Source: Oegoconia quadripuncta
Lineage: Eukaryota; Arthropoda; Insecta; Lepidoptera; Autostichidae
NCBI GenBank assembly: GCA_949316235.1
Contig: OX438743.1
Span: forward strand, 17,605,771 to 17,669,770
Reading direction: 5' to 3'
Length of the DNA: 64,000 nt
The notes under the pieces are model-generated. The model did not search any database and was not told the origin of the DNA. It worked only from the letters and a program-made list of their open reading frames with translations. The position numbers and the translations under genes were made by a program. The number at the start of each line of letters is the position of its first letter. The stretch's first letter is position 1. Shown piece after piece: positions 53,697 through 63,910 of this stretch.

Positions 53697-53933
53697 TATA
53701 ACAGGCAAGGAATGCTGTCAATCTCATTTGATCGATTCAACAACAATCTATTAATTTGAGTTTTACCTCACTGCTCCAGGAAAGAGGATAATGTGTTTCG
53801 GGTATGTATGTGCCGTTAGATTTGTCTTAATCTCCTGAGTGTCACTATACGAGTACATACAAAAAATGTAATACAAAATATACTGTCGTGTTTTTTAATC
53901 ATTAATACTATATTGTTTTTGAGAATGAACCTT

Positions 53934-53990
53934 TTTTTTTTTTTTATTAAAAACTGGTTTCGCGTTTGACTACAATCTCACCTGATGGTT
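53934..53990 (-). mobile_element. SINE-G 3' tail, minus strand
   Basis: T-run, GGTTTCGCGTTTGACTACAA, TCTCACCTGATGG, as at 58208. It touches the candidate exon next to it. Confidence 0.6.
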
Positions 53991-54172
53991 TGAAACAACC
54001 TTGAACCAGTTTTCGGTAAAACAATGTGCCTCATAGTGTGAGGATTTAGGCATTCCATAGTCATCGATGGTTGCGGTTCTACGAATATATTCTTTGACCT
54101 TTAAATGCGGTATGTCGCATTTACATTTTGGCACAGGTGGTAAACAATCGTTCGAGTTTACCCGGGAAACCT
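53982..54172 (-). CDS. candidate internal exon, unknown product
   Basis: On the minus strand this is open for about 63 codons and reads PVPKCKCDIPHLKVKEY, then TIDDYGMPKSSHYEAHC and FTENWFKVVSN. The composition is varied and looks like a normal folded protein, unlike the low-complexity shadows elsewhere. It begins after ATACAATAG (possible acceptor AG), with a pyrimidine-rich stretch TATCTCTATCTCCATCTCCC upstream. It ends CATCAG|GTGAGA, a good splice donor. However the donor lies in a SINE-G tail whose other copies also contain ATCAGGTGAG. I do not recognise the product and see no neighbouring exon. It could instead be a fragment of an unrecognised transposon. Confidence 0.3.
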
Positions 54173-54179
54173 CTATTGT

Positions 54180-54880
54180 ATTACATTTCCGCAAGGGAGA
54201 TGGAGATAGAGATACCCAGTGGATATAGTTGAGAAAGAGCTGCCGATATCAGTCACATAGTCAGCATAAATGTGATTCGAATCATTTATTCAAATATTCG
54301 ATGGAAAAAAGGGAAAATCGTGCTGACTCGTTTTTTTTTTTATCATAAGTCGTATATCAGCGATTCTGATTTTTTGCTGCAAACCCGTGCGTAACTAATG
54401 TTGGGTAGATATTGTGGAAAATGTAGGCGAAATGTAAAAGAAAGAGTTATGGCCAACAAAGTTCTGTTAAAACCTACGAACAATGGAAAATTAATGAGCC
54501 CGGTAATTTCACTGGCTCCTCTTATCCTTCAAACCGGAACACAAGAATCCGTGCTTAATACATAAATCGGCGTTCTAGCTCGTAAATCTAAAATCGATAG
54601 AACATTTCGTCGAACTTCTGTCGAAAGCAACAGCAAATGTGGTAAATTCGCAGACATAATAACAACATCAATTATATCATATACCGATTTTGTAATGAAT
54701 CTGGCTAGAAAAAATAAAATAAATAAATCTGCAATGGCTAACAGCAGCGTACGGGGCGGGACGAGGAAGACAACTTGATTATCGTGGGGTACGAGCGTAG
54801 ACCTTGTGACGTAATCGTACAAAAAAATGTGGCACGCGCACGCCTAGTTGCATACATACATACGATATAATATATCTACA
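54180..54880. other. no recognised feature
   Basis: The minus ORF at 54529-54822 has a hydrophobic run (ADLFILFFLARF) but no family signature. Confidence 0.3.
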
Positions 54881-54884
54881 GGGT

Positions 54885-55000
54885 AAAATTTAATTCGGCT
54901 AATTCCTGTTTACTGGTGCTTCACTCCTGATTACGAACAACTTTCCACAAGAACCATAGCCGAATTCAGCCGAAAATTGTTGGACTTCCATACTAGAGGT
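54885..55000. mobile_element. MITE-like fragment
   Basis: CAGGGTAAAATTTAATTCGG, GATTACGAACAACTTTCCAC and GAACCATAGCCGAATTC match 22305-22510. Confidence 0.6.
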
Positions 55001-55004
55001 GGTT

Positions 55005-56060
55005 TCAGATTGGTTTACTTTGTATGAGTAATTAAAAACCCACACTTAGTTATAAATAGTTAGTAGTAAAATTTTGAAAATATTTTATTTAACCTTATTT
55101 ACGATACTTTCAAAATTCTTTTGTATAGTTTAAAATTCTATGCCTACAGTTTTATAGTGTTATCGTACTACTTGCATTTGAGTGTTGTGCTCGTCTGTAA
55201 TTGGAGTTCATTCCAGAAAATTTTAGTTTAAATAATTTTGTAAGATGCAATGTATGTACTCTGTTGGTGAGCCTAAATAAATAAATAAATAAGTATGTAT
55301 TATTTCACTGCAAACTCTTAAACAGCATACGTCATTTATAATTCTTCACTGATAGATACAAATTTACAAGCAAATCACATCATATCACTGAGCTTAAATC
55401 CTATCCTATAACGTATCTATACTAGTCGTACTATAGCAGGATTTGTTGTCAACTATGTCTTAGCAACTCTGGATCAAACTCGCCTCGCTTAGGTTTTGAT
55501 CACATTAGTTTGGCGTTTCCCATTAAGGGTTAGACGTGATAATTTTCAGCAATGATTAGAGGTTTGAGGATCTCTTAATCGAAATTGAGTTTGAAATTGT
55601 TCATATAATAACTATTTGTAGCTAATAAAGCGACATCTTTACTGAAATTGTCATACATGTGTTTCAAGTAAGTATTAATCCCATCAAAAACATTAAGGTA
55701 AATATATGGCCAACTCAGCTATCATTTAGACGTACAAACGAGTTGAAATCTAAATAGATCAGTACCAAGTGCTTAGAACTTCTTTCGTGGTTAAACAAAT
55801 TATATTTGAAATACCTACATTCTCTCCCTTCGATGTCTTTTTACTTTTTAAGTAAATGTCTTTAATGAGGCCTATATTATTAAACAATTATTCTATAAAT
55901 TGGTATATTACAGAATATCTTAAGAAGATAATACTTGTTCGATTGCTTAAATACTTTTCATATTTTATAATACAGATTTTATACTGTGGCAACTTTTATG
56001 ATAATAATTAACTGACGCACTTATTTTTATTTATTTTATCATTTGTTGCACACAAAAAAA
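55005..56060. other. no recognised feature
   Basis: About 1 kb of AT-rich sequence. A short (AATA)n at about 55277-55292 may be a retroelement tail. Confidence 0.35.
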
Positions 56061-56064
56061 AAAA

Positions 56065-56195
56065 ACATACAGATACAACATAATAGAGACGACATAACAG
56101 ATTCTGCTTATTTCTACAATGAAATTTCTTCCAGCAGACCTAAGAAAGAGAGATATGACTGGAAGAGGCAGATAAGACGTGCACAATGGAAATCT
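56065..56195 (-). mobile_element. possible LINE 3' UTR fragment
   Basis: ACTGGAAGAGGCAGATAAG and AAATTTCTTCCAGCAGACC resemble UTR blocks but order is disturbed. Confidence 0.3.
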
Positions 56196-56199
56196 AAAT

Positions 56200-56845
56200 A
56201 AATATGATAGATAAAAAACCTAACTGAATATAAATATAACTACATACTAATAAGTACATAAATACATAAATAAGTACATATAGTATTTCAATACATACGA
56301 ATATAAAATATAATAATAAATATACACCGAATAACACTATGAAACTTAGTGACTGGTAAATTAAAACATGAAGGAAAAAGAAATGATTGCAGATTCCATA
56401 TACATATAAGTATCTCTTCTAAAAATCTCTACAATCACGACGGCATACTTGAAATAACAATACCATGAGCTGCGTTTAACGATGCTCCACGGAGAGTTCT
56501 AATGCGGGCGCCATTACCCGATCCGTGCTCCAGCGAGAACTCAAGTTTCAAGTACCGACGTACGTACGTAGAAAACACTTGAAAATGGAACTAGGATTTA
56601 AAAGCTGTAAACGAAGGAAAATATTAAAGTGCTTATAGAAATCCGGTCTAATAACAACGGAGATTAGAACGTCGTTTTGTCTAAGTTATGTGAGTGAGTC
56701 CTACCACGTAGTAACCTAGATCTAGCTTCGCTGAATGAATGGAGCAGAGTATTTTTGTGAAGTGCTAAAATAATTATTCACTTTAAAACTGTGTAATGAT
56801 TATGGATTGAATTAAATAAATACCTTATAATTGATAAATAAACAT
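56200..56845. other. no recognised feature
   Basis: AT-rich. GACGTACGTACGTAG at about 56557 is a short palindromic tandem. Confidence 0.35.
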
Positions 56846-56849
56846 CTTC

Positions 56850-57405
56850 TTCCCTAGTCCCATTTTATTTGGGGTCGGCGTAGTACGTCTTTTTCTTCCA
56901 ATCTCGTCTATCAGCCGTTACCTCATCATTCACGCTCTTTTCGTTTATATCACCCCTCACATAATCCATCCATCTTTTCCGTGGTCTTCATCTTCCTTTC
57001 CAACCATCGACATCCATATTCATCACTCTCTTAGTACCTAACATGCGTTCATCAACAAGCAACGTATCTGTGACCATTTTGGTGTTGCGGGTGTCCATGG
57101 GCGGCGGTGATTGCTTTCCATCAGGTGACCCGCATGCTCGTTTGCCGCCCTCTCATATAAAAAAAAATCCCTGTTCATAACATGTCCATACCAAGCCAAA
57201 CGATTTCGTTTCAACTTTTCTGTCACGGGTGCCACTTTTAAACTCCCTCTTACTAACTCATTCCTTATTATTTATCCATCCTCGTCACTTCCCCTCCTCC
57301 ATCTTAACGTTCTCATCTCTGCTGTATGCAATTTTCTTTCATCCGTCTTCTCCGTGGCTCAACACTCCGATCCATACAATTACTACAGGTCTTATAAGTA
57401 TTAGT
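56850..57405 (-). pseudogene. RTE/jockey-like LINE ORF2 C-terminus, split
   Basis: On the minus strand the part before the insertion reads NELVRGSLKVAPVTEKL then KRNRLAWYGHVMNRD. After it comes [11 protein letters not shown], then RPRKRWMDYVRGDIN and DRRDWKKKTYYADPK. This is the familiar C-terminus of a lepidopteran LINE ORF2. Upstream, at 57240-57405, the frame decays. An unrelated LINE 3' end at 57055-57167 interrupts it. Confidence 0.8.
57055..57167 (+). mobile_element. jockey/CR1-like LINE 3' end nested in another LINE
   Basis: CAACGTATCTGTGACCATTT, GGTGTTGCGGGTGTCCATGG and CTCATATAAAAAAAAA are the same 3' end as 3642-3802. ATC on each side (57051-57053 and 57167-57169) may be a short target duplication. 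Confidence 0.8.
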
Positions 57406-57409
57406 TATA

Positions 57410-57650
57410 AATATTCAATTTCTGCCGTTTCTTTTTTGTTTATTACTGGGAAAAAACTAACTCTCCCGACACAGGGAATCTTAGTGTATTGAGAAAGAAA
57501 CGTACCAAAATTTTTGCTTTTTCTAATGTAACTACTTTCTTGAAATTATTCATTTATTTATTAATAAATAATTTATTTATTATGTCGTATCTCGGATATG
57601 ACAGTACCTTGAGATCACCAAGAGCAACAAGAGTTTGTTACATAGCTATG
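57410..57650. other. no recognised feature
   Basis: No match. Confidence 0.3.
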
Positions 57651-57654
57651 TATT

Positions 57655-57935
57655 TCAGAGTTGCACAGTCCTAATTTTGCAATATTAAATTGGTTTGACA
57701 CGGTACCGATGCATCGGCGGGTGATAGGTGCCGTCAGAGAGTGCCCAGCCTTGTTCCCACTCGTCGCCCCTCGCTGCCGCAGTCGTATCCAACTCGACGC
57801 TAATGGGCACCGCTTGGTTCCGTTCATGTTGATCATCTCAATTTCCGACAATTGGTCATTCAGTAATGTCATTGGAATAAAGACTCTAGCTGCAAACAAG
57901 CTTGTAAAAAAGGAACCTGTCCTGGTTAAATAATA
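57655..57935 (+). pseudogene. possible LINE ORF2-derived fragment
   Basis: The frame gives ECPALFPLVAPRCRSRIQL then DANGHRLVPF. I recall FP.VAPRCR-like blocks near the C-terminus of jockey-type ORF2, but there is no second copy here to confirm it. The base composition is richer in GC than the flanks. Confidence 0.35.
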
Positions 57936-57939
57936 CTAT

Positions 57940-58205
57940 ACCATTTGGCAAAGTCGCGATCGTCTAGTTAACTACCGCGATCAAAATAAATGGAAGAAAA
58001 AAAAAGAAAAATGTTTATCCATCGATATCTTACATGACATTTCGGGCGATATCTCAGAATAAATCGAGCCAAGAGGTAGAACGTTGGCAGCAATTTCTAC
58101 GTACTATTCAGAAGCCATGCAAAGAAACCAATCAAACAGAGCTTCTGAAACCAACCGATCCTTTACGGACCGAAATGTGGTAGGTATATGAAAAAGTAAA
58201 AAACA
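57940..58205. other. no recognised feature
   Basis: No match. Confidence 0.3.
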
Positions 58206-58207
58206 TC

Positions 58208-58305
58208 TTTTTTTTTTTTATGATTGACTGGATACGCGTTTGACCACAATCTCACCTGATGGAAAGTGACGATGTGGTCGGAGATGAAGCACGCGATCTC
58301 TAACA
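58208..58305 (-). mobile_element. SINE-G 3' tail, minus strand
   Basis: T-run, GACTGGATACGCGTTTGACC, ACAATCTCACCTGATGGAAA and GAAGCACGCGATCTC. Clearest copy of this tail. Confidence 0.65.
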
Positions 58306-58309
58306 TCTA

Positions 58310-58470
58310 TTGATATTCACGTTTCAACGGCGATGGGCTCGCATGTGCATTCATATTATATATTTCGTAAGGTAAACCGTGGATGTTGTTCAAACTTAAT
58401 TTAAACTCTATTTTGTATATCCCTGACCACCCCGTTTGGGATAAGTCATAACGTTATATACGTATGTAAG
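58310..58470 (+). repeat. dispersed repeat family F
   Basis: CACGTTTCAACGGCGATGGG, GTAAGGTAAACCGTGGATG and CCCTGACCACCCCGTTTGGG. Confidence 0.7.
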
Positions 58471-58498
58471 TATATACACCAGGAGAGTACTCAAAATA

Positions 58499-58914
58499 TT
58501 GGGTCTTTACCTATGAAATTGGAGTTTTTTCTTCGTTAACCATATGTACCAATTCCTGTGATTTTCAAAGCTATATCCAAATTTGTTTTTTATTTGGAAA
58601 ATGGAATATTATTTCAAGGTTTCACATGAAATATTTTTTAATTTCTGGGCTAAAACACAAAAAAAAATTTGAACAGAGCTCTTTTCATATGCTTCCCATA
58701 ATCATTTCTTAGATTCGCTGAAACTTTTATAAAGCGGTTACTTTTAAAAATAAACGCTGTCTATACTTAACTTAATGTTATCCGATAATACACACAAAGT
58801 TTAGCTAAATTTAGATTTGCTATTCCCAAAAAAAAAAACAAAAATGTTTGTATGGGGAAATAGTCTTAATGAAATTCTTCATACAAAACGCCAATTTCAT
58901 AGGTAAGGACCTAA
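58499..58914 (+). mobile_element. MITE M, 416 bp
   Basis: TTGGGTCTTTACCTATG at the left, CATAGGTAAGGACCTAA at the right, TA on both sides. Close to 48606-49013 throughout. Confidence 0.93.
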
Positions 58915-58919
58915 TATAA

Positions 58920-59370
58920 AGAATTTGAGAAACAGTATACCCATATACTCCGTGCTCGAGACTGCATGGGCACTCTCACATCTACCGCATCGTGTGAAAC
59001 GATATCGTCATGAAGCACAAACGCCTTTATCAGGTATCACGCCAAGAAGATATATGATGAATTACTTCATAAGAACAAATTACCTCATGCTACCTGCTCA
59101 CAGGAGCTACTTATAAGCATTACCCTAACGGAAAATTTAAAGTATTATAAGAAAATTTTAACGAAAAATTCACTGACAATATTTTTCAAGAAAATTAATA
59201 TACATTTTTCCAAAACGAAGATGGACAAGCAGGATAGAACGGAGCAAGGTCAAAGCTGAAAAACAGGAAAATCTAAATTTATATTGATGAGTGCGACGTA
59301 CTGAATATCAAATGAACCAAGATCAGAAACCTTCAATTAAAGGAAAATGGCCTGTCCAATGGTAAACATA
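58920..59370. other. no recognised feature
   Basis: The ORF at 58925-59116 has no recognisable domain. Confidence 0.3.
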
Positions 59371-59374
59371 CATA

Positions 59375-59462
59375 CATAACATCACGACCTTTATCCCAAA
59401 TGGGTGGCCAGAGATATCCCAAACGTTAACGTTTGGGTGATCTGAGTTAAAAAGTTTAATGT
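59375..59462 (-). repeat. family F 3' fragment, minus strand
   Basis: AACATCACGACCTTTATCCC and GAGATATCCCAAACGTTAAC. Confidence 0.6.
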
Positions 59463-59516
59463 TAAATGTTGTAGATGTTGTTATATATGTATAGACATAT
59501 ACCACACATACCGGTA

Positions 59517-59716
59517 CCGGTACACAAAAATGCTATTAACATTGCTGTTTGGCGGCAGATTTAGATAAGATGGTGGTAGCTAGCCAGGCGGACATTTTTT
59601 AAATGCCCTACCACCCACCAAACCGAGTACTTAAACATGTACCCCGCTGGGGATCGAACCCGCGTCCTCCGAATCGTAAACCCAATGTTGTTCACATTGA
59701 GCCACGGAGGCGGTTA
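59517..59716 (-). mobile_element. SINE-A lacking its 3' tail
   Basis: Head and body are well preserved (GGATCGAACCCGCGTCC, GAGCCACGGAGGCGG). It stops at CCGGTACACAAAAATGC, nearly the same breakpoint as the copies at 38361 and 45795. Confidence 0.8.
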
Positions 59717-59719
59717 CAC

Positions 59720-59960
59720 GTTAAGTAGTTTACTACTTACTTTTTACGCCGTTTACGTTACGGCGCCGTTACTGCGTTTACGCCGCCAACACGACTGAAT
59801 CGATTGGATAACAGTTTTTTTTTTATATAAATAAATATTTATATGTATGGATATATATTATTTTATATCCATACAAATTATTTAGTTATTATTGTGTTTC
59901 ATCACATAGTATTAATGTTTTTCATACTTTAGGATGGCACTTCTGGAATTTCGTGTATTG
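59720..59960. other. no recognised feature
   Basis: GTTTACG-rich words at 59745-59790, with no feature. Confidence 0.3.
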
Positions 59961-59964
59961 GATA

Positions 59965-60130
59965 GTTGATTGACCCTGTCAGCGAAACCAACGGTTGAGG
60001 ATTCGAATCCCGCGAGGGGTAAATGTCTGTGTGATGAATACTTGAAATGAATTTATTCCCGAGTCGTGGATGTATCCGTTATCTAGTGCCCACAGCACAA
60101 GCTTTGCTTAGTTTGGAACTATATAGATAA
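59965..60130 (+). mobile_element. SINE-B, 5'-truncated in the head
   Basis: ACCCTGTCAGCGAAACCAAC, GGATTCGAATCCCGCGAGG (box B), then GTCGTGGATGTATCCG and AAGCTTTGCTTAGTTTGG. Same subgroup as 2786-3004. Confidence 0.75.
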
Positions 60131-60370
60131 TGGGGTACCTAAGTGTATGAAATATTAATTATTATTTATTGATTGTTATTTTCAATATAAATATAAAAAT
60201 GTTTATTCCCGTTTCATGAAAATTCTCTTTTATTTTCCTGGTTTTAAGCCTCCATTTAATAAAGGATTTGCTTGACTTTGAAAGTTTCTATCTTCCATGG
60301 CCTTTGCAATTTTTATAAACTTATTAGATTAGTTAATAAAACTTGTTAACTATTTTAAAGCAATATACCT

Positions 60371-60712
60371 GATGAGTTTTTTTACCGTAAAAAAAAATAG
60401 GGTATATTAGGTCAGTGAAATAGAAGGTATTGGCATAGGCAGTTATTTTTTTTTTTTTCAAAACTACCATCGAATAAAGCATTAATTGTATCATCCGACG
60501 CTCGTGTTTGTAGCCTATTCCAAGTAATTACATCATTAAATTAAATAAAGAAAATTTCGCATGACAGAAACCCTATACATCAAACATGAACAGACGCGGG
60601 CGTCTTTGAAAAAAAATTTATTAAATAGAATTATTGGCATAGGTAATGCCACTAACTTCTATTTCTCTTATTTAATATACCCTATTTTTCCCTTACGGTA
60701 AAAAAACTCATC
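60371..60712. mobile_element. MITE, 342 bp, about 60-bp TIRs
   Basis: GATGAGTTTTTTTACCGTAA at the left and TTACGGTAAAAAAACTCATC at the right. The inversion continues through ATAGGGTATATTA and AAATAGAAG. The outer flanks ATACCT and AGGTGTA suggest the ends may reach a little further. Confidence 0.88.
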
Positions 60713-60769
60713 CGGCAGGTGTATTTAGACAAAGCAATCACTTCAACCTTGTTCGTTGGTTGTATTAGG

Positions 60770-61125
60770 AATAATTATTATGTATTCTTTATTGCACTAA
60801 AATATTACAATAACAGAGTACAAACAATAGGTCACGTACAAAGGTGGACTTATCTCTTTAAGAGATCTCTTCCAGCCAACCTGAGCATTGAAATAGGAAA
60901 TTTAGTAAATTTGGGGTTTAGCAGTAAATTGTGTGCAAAAGAAAAAATCCTATAACGAATAATAAAACAAACAAAAAAAGAAAAGATAACTGAATAATAA
61001 ACTTACACTAAATATATTACATATACCTACTGCGAAATATATACATAACATAATTTAAATATATATATAATATTTATATTATATATATATATATATTACT
61101 ATAAACCTACATACACATACTAATA
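60770..61125 (-). mobile_element. LINE 3' UTR, minus strand
   Basis: In reverse, GGTTGGCTGGAAGAGATCTC, TTAAAGAGATAAGTCCACC and GTGCAATAAAGAATAC close the element whose ORF end is next upstream. AT microsatellites occupy 61055-61095. Confidence 0.65.
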
Positions 61126-61269
61126 TCACGAAAGATGGGAGAGGTAATGCTCTTTTAGCCTTTTCTTAAATACTGCAATTGAAGGGCTGTCCTGAATTAA
61201 TTTTGGCAGTTTATTCCACATCATGGCTGCTTGAACACTAAAGGAGTGAAAAAGAAAGTTTGTGGTGGC
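61126..61269 (-). pseudogene. LINE ORF2 C-terminus
   Basis: On the minus strand reads FSVQAAMMWNKLPKLIQD, then SIAVFKKRLKEHYLSHLS and a stop at 61126-61128. The MWNKLP ... FKKRLK signature marks the C-terminus of jockey/CR1-group ORF2. Together with 60770-61125 it forms one 5'-truncated LINE copy. Confidence 0.8.
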
Positions 61270-61274
61270 TCTAA

Positions 61275-62545
61275 TGATCGGTAATTATTAATATAATTCT
61301 CAATAATACTGACCATAATACTCGTATAGACACCACAAATCTACCTCTTCGTGCACACCCGATTGACAAAGTGCGTCGCGTCGGAAAACAGGAACCACTA
61401 AATCCTAATTCAAATACCTTCTACCCACATACCCGATGTTCCACCCATTCGTGGGTATTCTGGTGTAATGGAAATGAATAGTTCCGGATGAATTATAGGT
61501 TTTCGTTTCGGAAGACGCTATTAGAGATAGTAAATTTTAGAGAGAACTTTCCAAATCTTCTAGGGTCGCCAACTTCCTAAGGCCAAATAATTTAACGTGA
61601 ACACCGAGTTTATTGACACGTTTGCCTGTACATTACCTACTAGAACAAAATAATTTCTTATGAATCTTTCGCTCATCGTCTTCTCCAATTGTCCATGACC
61701 AAATCACTAATTACCTTCAACTCTCCTTTGGCCTTTTGAGCAATTCTTGATTTTTATTCTTTATTAAGCTGTCTGCCACATTATAATGTTATAGACACAA
61801 ACATATTGTAAGAAGGTGCAAGTACTTCTTTTGTTCGTAGTAATATCAATTGATATCGTTAAGAAATATACTTGGATCACAAAATATCAAAATGATGCCA
61901 ACGAGTACAATAAAAAGTAATAAAAATTCTCCTACATCAAAATGCCATAATAATATATGCAAGTTGGAAATAGTAAAATCGGGTTTGCTCCAATATTCAC
62001 GTCGTACCAGTGGTGAGCAAATGCTTGCGTTTCATTAAATATTCTTTCATAGCGACATTTTGCGCCGAAGTTTATGTCGTTTTAGTGACGCTTAGTCATT
62101 CATGCGGAATTCATATAAAGTTAGTAAAGGTTTGTACTCACTGAGTTCTGAAAACAAAGAAAATAAATATTAACTTGTAAATATAATACAGTAATACTAA
62201 CCGGTTGATTCTAATCAGAGAAGGTGACTAACAATATATGATTTCGTTGCCCTCTCTCTTCACGTCTCGTCACGTATCTTGTTATAATTTTTAACATATT
62301 TTGTATACCAACTTACTATTTTATACTATATTTGTATGTGTATAATGTAGGTTAAGTGACTTGTATCCTGATCGACAAATAAATTTATTCTAATCTATCC
62401 CGAACTAGAACAGTAGGTAATAGGCAAACCGCATAATTGGTTCTTCCGTTGAGCACTCAAAAAATCAGCGGTAGCCAACACCTTTACTCAGCCAACTCCA
62501 TATGAGCAAACAGACTTAATTGCTTACAATTAGTGCTGTGCGGTT
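61275..62545. other. no recognised feature
   Basis: About 1.3 kb. CGACAAATAAATTTATTCTA near 62373 may be a retroelement tail. Confidence 0.35.
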
Positions 62546-62549
62546 TCGA

Positions 62550-62640
62550 CGCGTAAAAAGAACGCTTATGTCTGGGATACCTCTGACTACCGCATTTGAG
62601 ATTAAAGGTCGTGAAGTTATGTCTATGTGCCGGGTGATGC
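62550..62640 (+). repeat. family F 3' fragment
   Basis: GAACGCTTATGTCTGGGATA, CCTCTGACTACCGCATTTGA and AAAGGTCGTGAAGTTATG. Confidence 0.6.
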
Positions 62641-62682
62641 TTACATATATATACTATATATGTAAGCATCCGCCGGCACATA
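62624..62682. repeat. hairpin, about 27-bp arms with few mismatches
   Basis: GATGCTTACATATATA and TATATGTAAGCATC form the inner stem. GTGCCGG and CCGGCAC form the outer stem. Confidence 0.9.
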
Positions 62683-62689
62683 CTATTGT

Positions 62690-63295
62690 GTGTGTGTAAA
62701 TCATATACGCACGCTTTGGCCCGCCGGTGACCGAGGAATACGTACCCTTGACCGTACCCTTTGAAAGCTGGTGTCGTAAACTAATCGGGGATAAGTGAAT
62801 GTTAAGCGACATTATTTACGAAGTTAATATTCTTGCTTATGTGTTTGTTAACGTTTCATAAATGAATCACTATTGTGAACCAAGCTAGGAATAGCCTCGG
62901 TGAGTATCAACCCTAAACTTTGTTGATTTCACCGCACTGGAACTCACCGTTGCAAACATAGTAAATTCTATTTGGCAGTGGAAAAATATGAACCGTAGTA
63001 AACTTGTCGGCTAAAATTAAGTTTCGTAAATAAATAAAATGTACTGCCAGACTAGAGCGTCGGCTATAGAGGTAGCTTGTAGCTCGTTATACAAAGTATT
63101 CAATAGATTGAATCTATTTTTCTCCAGCACACTTTGTAGTAGATGCAGGTCGAGGAGAACTTTTTGAGGATCTTGTGTTTCGGGATCTAGTGACCTATTT
63201 CGAATATAATAGATATTATGATTTCTTCGATCACTTGAGAACGAGGAATTCGGAATATAACACTCATCGCCGGTACCTGGTTTTCCTGGGGGACC
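62690..63295. other. no recognised feature
   Basis: No match. Confidence 0.3.
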
Positions 63296-63299
63296 AGTG

Positions 63300-63550
63300 T
63301 TTTTTTTTTATGCACAACGGGTTAGCACTTGACCTCATTCACACCTGATGTTAAGTGAAGATAAGGCCGAAGGTGGTAGCGTACTGACCCGGAAACCCCA
63401 TCTTATTTCGGGGACTGGCTATCTTATCTCTAACAAACGGAACACAACAATGCTATCAACATAGCTGTTTGGCGGCATCTAGCCGATGGTGGAATCTAGC
63501 CAGGCGGACATTTAAAATGCCCTACCACCAACCAAACCAAGTACTAAATA
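63300..63550 (-). mobile_element. SINE-A without tRNA head
   Basis: Poly(A) in reverse at 63300-63309, TGCACAACGGGTTAGCACTT, GTACTGACCCGGAAACCCCA and TAGCCAGGCGGACATTTAAA. It stops at GTACTAAATATG before the head. Confidence 0.8.
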
Positions 63551-63664
63551 TGTATGTAGTATCGGCATTCACTAGGAGTTCTGGCAAATCCTGAAGAATA
63601 TCGACTTATCTATAATTATTTCTTTAGTTGGTAGTATCGTGCACCCTACCTGTTTTTCTACCTA

Positions 63665-63793
63665 CAAATGTCTCATAGCTGTGGGTTGTCTGGAAGAGAT
63701 CGGTTTTAATGATGTGTTCTATTGTTATCATCAAAAATTATTGTAAATTATTTTGCGCAATAAAGAGTACTTATTTATATTGTATTGTATTCT
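63665..63793 (+). mobile_element. LINE 3' UTR with (TATTG)n tail
   Basis: GTTGTCTGGAAGAGATCGGT, GCGCAATAAAGAGTACTTA and TATATTGTATTGTATT. Confidence 0.7.
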
Positions 63794-63822
63794 AAAAGCA
63801 ATGATATTTGTTTTAAACTTTT

Positions 63823-63910
63823 AATGTTTTGAACACCCAAACGCCAATGTTTGGGATTTCTCACAGCACCACATTTCGAACACAGTTCGACATATTGTGT
63901 ATGTATGAGT
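63823..63910 (+). repeat. family F 3' fragment
   Basis: GAACACCCAAACGCCAATGT, TTGGGATTTCTCACAGC and CACATTTCGAACACAG. Confidence 0.6.
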
